From Desulfobacteraceae bacterium (GTDB lineage: Bacteria > Desulfobacterota > DSM-4660 > Desulfatiglandales > Desulfatiglandaceae), in the NCBI GenBank assembly GCA_030613055.1, contig JAUWMR010000031.1, forward strand, positions 1-47,794: a stretch of DNA of 47,794 nt. Direction: 5' to 3'. A program made the translations under genes and the position numbers. Shown in pieces: positions 26,606 through 33,662 of this stretch. Numbering within the stretch: position 1 is the stretch's first letter; each line of letters opens with the position of its first letter. The notes beneath the pieces were generated by a model. The model worked only from the letters and a program-made list of their open reading frames with translations, was not told the DNA's origin and did not search any database.

Positions 26606-26986
26606 TTAGTCCTTAGACTCCCGCAGATAGGTATCTGTACCGTCAAGATAATCCGTTCGTGGAGGGCTGAAAATCTTTAACATCTTAACGCCTTTGTCCC
26701 CTACCACGAGTTGATGCTCCACATTCGGTGGAATATAAATGATGTCCCCGGTCTTCAACTCGCACTCCCGGTCGCCCACGGTGCATGCCGTGTCCCCTTC
26801 CAGGATAATCATTGATTCATCGTTGCCATGTTTGTGGCTCTTGGTTATCCATCCCGGCCGAATGTCAACCAGGCATACCATCTGGTTTTTCCCATTCACG
26901 GTACGGCGGAAATAGCCCTCGTTGATCTTTTCCTGTTCTATTCCCTCGAAGTTTTCATGTATGATTTCAAAATGCTTCTGGTCCAT
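26606..26986 (-). CDS. Cupin-domain protein
   Basis: 126 residues. Metal-binding cupin motifs are well preserved: GWITKSHKHGNDESMIILEG (two His plus Glu) and GDIIYIPPNVEHQLVVGD (His). This resembles small metal-dependent isomerases or sensors of the cupin_2 type. AAAGGAGGGG precedes the ATG. First gene of the minus-strand cupin-AOR-MoaD unit; its 620-base upstream region is shared with the divergent MFS gene. Confidence 0.82.
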   Translation of the reverse strand: MDQKHFEIIHENFEGIEQEKINEGYFRRTVNGKNQMVCLVDIRPGWITKSHKHGNDESMIILEGDTACTVGDRECELKTGDIIYIPPNVEHQLVVGDKGVKMLKIFSPPRTDYLDGTDTYLRESKD

Positions 26987-27105
26987 TATTTTTACCCCTC
27001 CTTTATTGTTTTAAGCGCTTAACCCTAAAGATGCATAAACAAAACGCCAAAGTGTTAAAAGGCTTATAACTATCCTGGCCCTTTTGAAACGGTCGCTAAT
27101 AAAAT

Positions 27106-27117
27106 ATATTATAATAT
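27106..27117. promoter_or_regulatory. AT-rich motif, site 5 (between cupin/AOR 2 and MFS)
   Basis: ATATTATAATAT is a perfect palindrome and matches the core of sites 1 and 4 with one change. It lies 120 bases upstream of the cupin-AOR-MoaD operon. Confidence 0.4.
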
Positions 27118-27160
27118 TTATCATAATGCAATATGGTTTTAACGTCAACTGCAATTAAGG

Positions 27161-27242
27161 GTAACACTTTAGCCCTTTGAAAACAGGAATGGGACATGGG
27201 GATCTCTTTTTTCAAAGAGCTAAACTATTGCAGTCAATTACC
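27161..27242 (+). repeat. MITE-like interspersed repeat, copy 2
   Basis: Inverted partner of 5981-6085, shorter by about 20 bases in the middle. TTTAGCCCTTTGAAAA (27169-27184) and TTTTCAAAGAGCTAAA (27209-27224) are terminal inverted repeats with one mismatch. Confidence 0.75.
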
Positions 27243-27609
27243 ACCCCTAAAAGGGATGGCATGCTATGGACCCTGAAAGGGTCCTTTAAGTCTCTCACAG
27301 AGCCCCCGGAGTCTCAGAGTTTTTTTTGATCAGAATTTTTGACATGATGATGGTTTGACACGGAAAAGATATTCCAATATATAAAATTATAGCCTCAAAA
27401 ATGAACTTCCCCGCCGCCCCGCTCAGGCGGGATCTCCGTTACGCTCCGATCCATCCTCCGTAGTCCCGCTTGAGCGGGACGGAGGACGGACGAGCAGCGG
27501 GGTATCAAAAACAATAACATTGCACGTCCCAAGGGGCGGGGAATTAAACCCCTGTCCGCCTCCGACTGGCTTGCCTGCCTTCGGCGGGATAAAAGATTAA
27601 GGAATAGAG

Positions 27610-28824
27610 TTGAATAGAAAAGAAAAGAAAATCATGGGTTTGACCATCGGCTCCCATAGCCTGGTCCATTTATTTGAGGGGGTATTGCCTCCTCTTATCC
27701 CGTTTCTAATTACGGAGTTCAGTACAGACTATTTTCATCTGGGCCTGGTTGTTACGGTGTTCTCGTATGCTTTCGGTTTTGGCTCCCTTCCTGCAGGTAT
27801 ACTGGCCGATAAATTTGGGCCTCGCCGTCTAATATCGATATATCTTTTTAGTGCAGGTCTAATCGCTGTCCTGGTTTGGCCCATCAGCACGTTATGGATG
27901 TACGGCATCATCATGGGGTTCATAGGCCTGTGCTGCAGTACCTACCATCCAGCCTCCAACACACTGATTTCCCTGAGCATGACCAACAAAGGGCATGCCT
28001 TTGGTATCCATGGCATAGCCGGCAGTTTAGGTGTCGCCTGTGTGCCTGTTTTGTCGGCAGGGATCGGTTCGCTTTTCGGCTGGCGGGCGCCACACGTCCT
28101 GTATGGTTTAATAGGAATTTTATTAGGCATCTATTCACTGGGTGTTGCCGAATGTCGCGCTCCATCAACAGGGAGAACGGTCGCGCAAACCCGTGTTGCA
28201 GGACTTGATCGAAAGACTTTCCTTACAATTATTATCTTTTTCATGTCCGCGACAGCATTGGGGATGACATATAAGGGGATAATGATGTTTTTGCCGGTCT
28301 ATATGGGAACACGGGTGAAACTGTCTATCATGAACTTGAATACCGTGACCCTTGGCGGAACGATCGCCACACTGGTATTGGCATCAGGTGCCGTGGGGCA
28401 ATATTTTGCCGGTCGTTTGGTGGATCGTCACAGTGCCGAGAAACTCTATTTAGGTGCCGTTATCATCAGCATGATTTGTGTGTTTGTAATGGCTTCCAGC
28501 ACCAATGCATTGTTAGTGGCATCATCCGCTATTTACGCTTTTGGATATTTTGCCATACAACCAATCCAAAACTACTTGATCTCCGGCTACCTGCCGGAGC
28601 ATCGACACGGATTAGGTTACGGCATCCATTTTTTTCTCTTCTTTGGTGTCGGATCCACTGCCGCCGCCATATCCGGATATATCGCCGATCGAGCGGGACT
28701 GGAGGCGGTATTCACATTTATGGGGCTTTGCTTTTTGATATCGGCCTGTATGGTTGCGCTACTGGTATTTCTGGTCGGCAGTCACCGGCAATTCCAGGAA
28801 GAAAAAACAGATGCCTTTGGGTAA
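27610..28824 (+). CDS. Major facilitator superfamily transporter
   Basis: 404 residues with about twelve membrane helices. The loop after helix 2 carries the MFS motif A variant GILADKFGPRRL. The opening IGSHSLVHLFEGVLPPLIPF resembles the fosmidomycin-resistance-like branch. The TTG start at 27610 has AAGGA upstream; an ATG at 27631 is possible. It is followed after about 36 bases by the acyltransferase/hydrolase gene, so the two may share a transcript. Substrate and direction of transport unknown. Confidence 0.85.
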   Translation: MNRKEKKIMGLTIGSHSLVHLFEGVLPPLIPFLITEFSTDYFHLGLVVTVFSYAFGFGSLPAGILADKFGPRRLISIYLFSAGLIAVLVWPISTLWMYGIIMGFIGLCCSTYHPASNTLISLSMTNKGHAFGIHGIAGSLGVACVPVLSAGIGSLFGWRAPHVLYGLIGILLGIYSLGVAECRAPSTGRTVAQTRVAGLDRKTFLTIIIFFMSATALGMTYKGIMMFLPVYMGTRVKLSIMNLNTVTLGGTIATLVLASGAVGQYFAGRLVDRHSAEKLYLGAVIISMICVFVMASSTNALLVASSAIYAFGYFAIQPIQNYLISGYLPEHRHGLGYGIHFFLFFGVGSTAAAISGYIADRAGLEAVFTFMGLCFLISACMVALLVFLVGSHRQFQEEKTDAFG

Positions 28825-28860
28825 TTGGACCCTTATTAATCCCTGTTGAGACAGTTTATC

Positions 28861-31014
28861 ATGAACCGTTTTGCATATCTTACAACAAGTCTCGCGATAA
28901 AAACACTTTCCCGCCTTTCAAAGGCAAACATCGCGATCCACGGGAAGGAAAATATTCCGGATGGCGCCATTATTTTTGTTGTCAATCATTTTACCAGGAT
29001 CGAGACGCTTCTTTTGCCCTATCATATCCATCGGTTGACCCATACTCCTGTCTGGTCCCTTGCGGACTATGGCCTTTTTGACGGGGCCCTTGGGAGATTT
29101 CTCGATTTGGTAGGTGCGGTATCCACAAAAGATCCTGACAGGGATCTCCTTATTGTGAAGAGCCTTCTTACCGGGGAGGCAAATTGGATAATTTTCCCCG
29201 AAGGCCGTATGGTTAAAAGCAAGAAGGTCGTGGAAAAGGGACAGTATATGATATCCTATGCCGGCGGCAAACATCCTCCGCACACAGGCGCCGCCGCACT
29301 GGCCATCAGGACCGAATTTTACCGGAAGCGGCTGCGCCATATTTCCAGAGAGGCGCCTGAGGAAGCCAAACGACTTTTGGCCTTTTTCCAGATCGAGTCC
29401 ATTACGCCGGTACTGGCAACGAACACCTTTATCGTTCCGGTAAACATCACCTATTACCCGATCCGGGCCCATGAGAATATTGTAAGCAACGTTTTTGTCC
29501 GTTTGATGGAAGACATACCGGAACGTATGGTGGAAGAGATCATGGCGGAAGGCACCATGCTCCTGTCCGGTGTGGATGTGGATATCCGTTTTGGGGCACC
29601 GATTGAGATAAAGGAATTTATGACCGATCCTGCCATTGACCGGGATGCTTCATCTATGCAGAGAATCGGTTTTAATGATCTCATACCTTCGAGACGTGTG
29701 ATGCGAAGAATGGCCCTGAATATCATGCAGCGCTACATGTCGGCCATCTACAGCATGACGACCGTCAATCACGATCATCTATTTGCCTCCATCCTCAGAC
29801 TGTATCCATTTAAGAGGATCGATGAGTATAATCTGAGGCGGCGGGTGTTCCTGGCCGCAACCGGGGACCTGGACAAGATGGGAATTCATCCGCACAAAGG
29901 CCTTAAAGAGGATCAGGTTCATCTCCTTACGGATGATCGCTTCCATATATTCAAGGACTTTGTATCTCTGGCCCTGGAAAAGGGTATTGTCAAAAAGCAG
30001 GGAACCGCGCTGGTCAAAGATACTGGGAGATTCTCTTCCGGGTTTGATTTTCATCGCATTCGAATTGACAACCCCATTGAAGTTATTGCCAATGAGATTG
30101 AACCCTTGCCGCGACTGCAGCGCCGGATGCGCTGCCTGGCGTGGCAACCCGGTTTCTGGCAGAGACGTAAGACTGCGCGCTACCTGCTTGACTGTGCTGT
30201 TTCGGAATTTGAGCAGGATTACAGCAGATTTTATATCGAGGCGGAATCCAAGAAGAAAGAGGTGGGGATGCCCTTTCTCATCAGGGGGCGGTCCCGGAAT
30301 ACGGGTGTGGTCCTCGTTCACGGATACATGGCGGCTCCACTGGAGGTAAAAGAGCTTGCCGGCTATCTTGGCCGCAGAGGTCTGTGGGTCTATGTCCCCC
30401 GCCTGAGAGGGCACGGCACGTCTCCCGATGATCTCGCCGGAAGATCCTATGAGGAATGGATAGCCTCTTTGGACAGGGGCTACGCCATTATGCGAAATAT
30501 ATGTAAGCGGGTTGTGGTTGGCGGATTTTCAACAGGGGCGGGGCTGGCGCTTGATTTAGCGGCAAGAGTGAAAGATGTGAGGGGCGTATTTGCCGTCAGC
30601 CCCCCCATGAGACTTCAGGATATTTCCTCAAGGTTCGCGCCTGCCGTGGATGCATGGAACCGGTGGATGGAAATCATCAAGCTCGATGCCGCTAAAATGG
30701 AATTTGTTGAAAACAATCCGGAAAATCCCCACATCAATTATTTTCGTAACCCGATTAACGGGGTAAAGGAGCTCGATCGCCTCATGGACGCAATTGAACC
30801 CAAATTGGAAACCATACAGACGCCGGCGCTCGTTGTCCAGTCCAGTGGGGACCCGGTAGTGAATCCCAAAGGTTCAAGGAGGGTGTTTGATCTACTGGGT
30901 TCCGAAGACAAGCAATACATCCTGTTTAATTTCAAACGGCATGGAATCCTTTTGGGTGAGGGCGCTTACCGGGTCCACAGGGCGATAGGTGAATTTATCG
31001 AACATTTGAGGTAG
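28861..31014 (+). CDS. Fusion of a PlsC-type acyltransferase and an alpha/beta hydrolase
   Basis: 718 residues from the ATG at 28861. The N-terminal ~270 residues are an acyltransferase of the 1-acylglycerol-3-phosphate type, with motif I as NHFTRIE (H43, E48) and motif III as FPEGRM (about 112-117). The canonical H-x4-D has Glu in place of Asp. A middle helical region of about 200 residues is unassigned. The C-terminal ~240 residues are a lipase/thioesterase-like alpha/beta hydrolase: LVHGYMAAP (oxyanion region), nucleophile GFSTG (about 555), acid in SSGDPVVNP, His in KRHGILLG. A lipid remodelling or acyl-transfer role is likely; both activities are inferred. Confidence 0.85.
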   Translation: MNRFAYLTTSLAIKTLSRLSKANIAIHGKENIPDGAIIFVVNHFTRIETLLLPYHIHRLTHTPVWSLADYGLFDGALGRFLDLVGAVSTKDPDRDLLIVKSLLTGEANWIIFPEGRMVKSKKVVEKGQYMISYAGGKHPPHTGAAALAIRTEFYRKRLRHISREAPEEAKRLLAFFQIESITPVLATNTFIVPVNITYYPIRAHENIVSNVFVRLMEDIPERMVEEIMAEGTMLLSGVDVDIRFGAPIEIKEFMTDPAIDRDASSMQRIGFNDLIPSRRVMRRMALNIMQRYMSAIYSMTTVNHDHLFASILRLYPFKRIDEYNLRRRVFLAATGDLDKMGIHPHKGLKEDQVHLLTDDRFHIFKDFVSLALEKGIVKKQGTALVKDTGRFSSGFDFHRIRIDNPIEVIANEIEPLPRLQRRMRCLAWQPGFWQRRKTARYLLDCAVSEFEQDYSRFYIEAESKKKEVGMPFLIRGRSRNTGVVLVHGYMAAPLEVKELAGYLGRRGLWVYVPRLRGHGTSPDDLAGRSYEEWIASLDRGYAIMRNICKRVVVGGFSTGAGLALDLAARVKDVRGVFAVSPPMRLQDISSRFAPAVDAWNRWMEIIKLDAAKMEFVENNPENPHINYFRNPINGVKELDRLMDAIEPKLETIQTPALVVQSSGDPVVNPKGSRRVFDLLGSEDKQYILFNFKRHGILLGEGAYRVHRAIGEFIEHLR

Positions 31015-31093
31015 CTTGTAAAAGCAAATGCATAAACGGGTCACCCCTTCACATGGTATCTTCCTCTCCTGATTGTCCCCCCTCTTACAGGTT

Positions 31094-31190
31094 TGACAAT
31101 CTCATAAAAAGTCAGAAAACACCCGTTTTCGTCATTCCCGCCCCTCCCTTCGCTGGGGCAAGCTCTTCGCGGGAGTGACGGACTTTTAGA
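31094..31190. repeat. Interspersed palindromic repeat, copy A
   Basis: Shares with copy B (32261-32370) the order CTCRTAAAAAGTC, GAAARCACCYGTTTTCGTCA, TTCCCGC, a GC-rich palindrome, and GTGACGG-like right end. The middle is partly different here (CCCCTCCCTTCGCTGGGG). Such elements are typical intergenic dispersed repeats. Confidence 0.7.
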
Positions 31191-31237
31191 CCTTCAAATA
31201 ACAAAACCCCAACCTTTTGATATAATTGTTAAATTAG

Positions 31238-31377
31238 CGCACCTTCGGTGCGGACTTGTAGCGCAGAGCTTTAGCTCTGCAATTATGAGGCAGGGCTGAA
31301 GCCCTGCACTACGTTTGAAAAAAAGGAAATTTCATATACTATCAAGTTATTTTAGGTTGCAGTGCCGCAGCGCGGCA
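31238..31377. repeat. Cluster of small perfect hairpins
   Basis: CGCACC-TTC-GGTGCG (31238-31252), GCAGAGCTTTAGCTCTGC (31263-31280), GCAGGGCTGAAGCCCTGC (31290-31307) and TGCCGC-AGC-GCGGCA (31363-31377). The middle two are enclosed by GTAG (31258-31261) and CTAC (31309-31312), giving a cloverleaf-like structure of REP type. Confidence 0.65.
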
Positions 31378-31465
31378 TCACATAGCTTTTTACGAGTTCA
31401 TCAGGGTTAATTTGAATAAAAAATATAAAAAAATGCTTGACAAGCAGGATGGATACTTGTAACCA

Positions 31466-31479
31466 GTTAATCAATTAAC
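31466..31479. promoter_or_regulatory. Palindromic operator candidate for the GntR gene
   Basis: GTTAAT-CA-ATTAAC, perfect 6-bp arms, 20 bases before the ATG of the GntR gene at 31500. The position suits autoregulation; no second copy was found in the window. Confidence 0.4.
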
Positions 31480-31499
31480 CAATTACCTGAAAAGAATCT

Positions 31500-32243
31500 A
31501 TGATGTCTCCTTTCAAGCCTATTAAGACAGAAAAATTCGCGAACGAAGTCGCCAACCAGATCAAAGAAAGCATATTTGACGCGACTTACGTATCGGGCGA
31601 TAGGCTCCCATCCGAGAGCAATATGGCCGATCTTTTTGGAGTGAGCAAGGTCACGGTGAGACAGGCGATCAGGGTCCTTGAAAATTCCGGACTGGTTTTT
31701 ACGAAGCAAGGAGTCGAAGGCGGTATTTTTGTTGCGGAGGCAGACTCCATCTCTGTAAGTTCTTTCCTTTCGGACATGCTCAAGCTGAAAAGGGTTGCCC
31801 AGAGTGACCTGACCATGGCAAGGCTGATTTTTGAACCGGACATTGCCTCATTGGTTGCCGATGTCTGGAAGGAGACTGACCTGGAAGAACCGGAAGAGAA
31901 TATTCGACAGGCAAAATTACTTCTGGAAAAAGGTGAGCAGGATAACACAAGGTTGCTAAGCCTGGAATTTCATCGTCTTATCTGCAACCTCACCAGAAAC
32001 CCTGTGATCATATTTACCTTAAACTCAGTGCTCGATGTTCTTGAGGAAAATGTTTTAAGGTTTAGATTAGGCACTGAATTCATCCGTAATGAAATCATCG
32101 ATCATGAAATCATATTAGAAAAAATAAGAAGACGCAGGAAGGATGAAGCCTATAACGCGATGCACAAACATATCCGTATCGTCCATAAAAAATTAGAAGC
32201 CATGCATAAGGGTATTCATAGACCCGAGCTAAAGAAATCTTAA
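31500..32243 (+). CDS. GntR-family regulator, FadR-like
   Basis: 247 residues. The winged helix spans about residues 8-76, with DRLPSESNMADLFGVSKVTV and RQAIRVLENSGLV, followed by VEGGIFVAE. The helical C-terminal domain has the LEFHRLICNLTRNPVI and MHKHIRIVHKKLEAM helices of the FCD/FadR ligand domain. It heads the second catabolic island and probably controls it. ATG codons at 31500 and 31503 are equally possible; the ribosome binding site is weak. Confidence 0.9.
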   Translation: MMSPFKPIKTEKFANEVANQIKESIFDATYVSGDRLPSESNMADLFGVSKVTVRQAIRVLENSGLVFTKQGVEGGIFVAEADSISVSSFLSDMLKLKRVAQSDLTMARLIFEPDIASLVADVWKETDLEEPEENIRQAKLLLEKGEQDNTRLLSLEFHRLICNLTRNPVIIFTLNSVLDVLEENVLRFRLGTEFIRNEIIDHEIILEKIRRRRKDEAYNAMHKHIRIVHKKLEAMHKGIHRPELKKS

Positions 32244-32260
32244 GTGATCAACTTGGATGG

Positions 32261-32370
32261 ACTCGTAAAAAGTCGGAAAGCACCTGTTTTCGTCATTCCC
32301 GCGAAGGCGGGAATCCAGGACTCCCGCCTTCGCGGGAATGACGGTAAATTGGAATTTTTACGAGACTGTC
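32261..32370. repeat. Interspersed palindromic repeat, copy B, with terminal inverted repeats
   Basis: CTCGTAAAAA (32262-32271) and TTTTTACGAG (32355-32364) are perfect terminal inverted repeats. Inside are TTCCCGCGAAGGCGGGAA and the mirrored TCCCGCCTTCGCGGGA. It sits between the GntR gene and the PreA-like gene. A fragment with TGTAAAAAGTCCAATTCC is at about 45110-45127. Confidence 0.75.
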
Positions 32371-32395
32371 AACGTTAATATAAAAGGAGAAGATT

Positions 32396-33586
32396 ATGAT
32401 TGATCTATCTGTTGAAATCGGCGGAATTAAATTTAAAAACCCCATCGTAGTCGCTTCGGCTACACCCACAATGGACGCGATTAGGATGAAACACGGTATA
32501 GATGGAGGGGCCGGCGCTGTTATTGCTAAATCACTCTTTGGAGAGGCCGGAAGGCTTGGACGTAAGTTCCCTCGCCCGAGATTCAAGCTCATTGACTACC
32601 GGGATTATCCCGAATACCCGAAAAAGCTCCCTCACGCCTTCACACTACGTTCCCTGGAGGAATGTTCGGCCTTTGATTATCCGACTTATATGGACGACAT
32701 CAACCGGACTAAGGATCTAATCAAAGACGATGGTGTTGTTATTGCCAGCCTTTCAGGCTCATCTCTTGAAGAATGGTCTGAAATGTGTGAACTGGTGAAC
32801 AAGACCAATGCTGATTTTGTTGAGCTCAATAATTCATGTCCATTTGCTGCCGATATGGGAGTGAAAATGGGGGCTGGCGCGGTTGATGTGACATTTGAGT
32901 CCGTGAAGACCTGCGCCGGCATATTAAAAAAGCCTTTTTCCGTCAAGATCACCCCTCAAGCCAATAACCCGGTAGAAATAGCCAAGCAGGTGGAAGAGGC
33001 GGGGGCTTACGCGGTCAACATGTCGGCCAGGTTTTCGGGTATTGTTATAGATATCGAGACGGCAAGGCCAGTGCCGTTCGGAGCCATGGGCGGATACGGG
33101 GGACCCTATCTGATTGGTTATGGGTTGAAACTGGTGAGTCAGGCAGCCAAAGAGCTAAAAATACCCATTATTGCGGGTCTTGGTGTCTGGGACTGGCGCG
33201 ATATCGTGGCCTATACAATGTGTGGGGCAACGCTGGTTCAATCTGCGGCAGCGATTATGCTCCAGGGTTATAAAGTCACCGGCAAGTGGGCTGAATCCAT
33301 GGCCGCCTGGATGGAAGGAAAGGGATACACAAGCCTGGATGAGATGCGAGGCAAGGCGCTCCCCAACATCATAAAGACCGCGGAAGTCCCGCGTAAACCT
33401 GAGAATGTAAAGGCCACCATTGATACCAGTAAATGCAACAGGTGCGGAATTTGTTTGAGAAGCTGCTTCTATGATGCCATTACTTTGACCAAAGTAGGGG
33501 CGGTTATTAATCCTGATGTCTGTGATGTTTGCGGCATGTGTGTAGAGGTATGCCCGGAACACGCTGCACAGTTGCAGTATATATAG
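32396..33586 (+). CDS. PreA-like flavin oxidoreductase with C-terminal 2[4Fe-4S] ferredoxin domain
   Basis: 396 residues. Residues 1-310 or so are a dihydroorotate/dihydropyrimidine-dehydrogenase-type FMN barrel: GIKFKNPIVVASATPTM at the start, and VELNNSCPFAADMG holding the catalytic cysteine position of dihydropyrimidine dehydrogenase. The end (from about 342) has two cluster motifs, CNRCGICLRSC and CDVCGMCVEVC. Relatives reduce pyrimidines or other unsaturated rings with electrons from a PreT-like partner; no PreT is present, so ferredoxin may be the donor. AAAGGAGAAG precedes the ATG. First structural gene of the island. Confidence 0.9.
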   Translation: MIDLSVEIGGIKFKNPIVVASATPTMDAIRMKHGIDGGAGAVIAKSLFGEAGRLGRKFPRPRFKLIDYRDYPEYPKKLPHAFTLRSLEECSAFDYPTYMDDINRTKDLIKDDGVVIASLSGSSLEEWSEMCELVNKTNADFVELNNSCPFAADMGVKMGAGAVDVTFESVKTCAGILKKPFSVKITPQANNPVEIAKQVEEAGAYAVNMSARFSGIVIDIETARPVPFGAMGGYGGPYLIGYGLKLVSQAAKELKIPIIAGLGVWDWRDIVAYTMCGATLVQSAAAIMLQGYKVTGKWAESMAAWMEGKGYTSLDEMRGKALPNIIKTAEVPRKPENVKATIDTSKCNRCGICLRSCFYDAITLTKVGAVINPDVCDVCGMCVEVCPEHAAQLQYI

Positions 33587-33662
33587 CCTCAATTGAGGTG
33601 GTACTTGGTATCCGGTATTAGGTGCTGGATTAAAGAAATATTTTTCAAACCTATAAGGACGA

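Larger units (their letters stand above)
26987..27609. other. Long intergenic region with repeat, operator-like and hairpin elements
   Basis: Contains AT-rich site 5 (27106-27117), MITE-like copy 2 (27161-27242), a small hairpin GGACCC-TGAAA-GGGTCC (27268-27284), a T8 tract near 27320, and GC-rich inverted repeats of the CCCGCTTGAGCGGGA type (about 27420-27505). No coding frame is convincing. Confidence 0.6.
31015..31499. other. Intergenic region with hairpin cluster and repeat copy
   Basis: Holds a palindromic repeat copy (31094-31190), a cluster of hairpins (31238-31377) and a possible GntR operator (31466-31479). No gene is evident. Confidence 0.6.

Noticed and set aside
32293-32592. Minus-strand 99-codon frame over the start of the PreA-like gene
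   Set aside because: It is a shadow of the true plus-strand gene and of the palindromic repeat.
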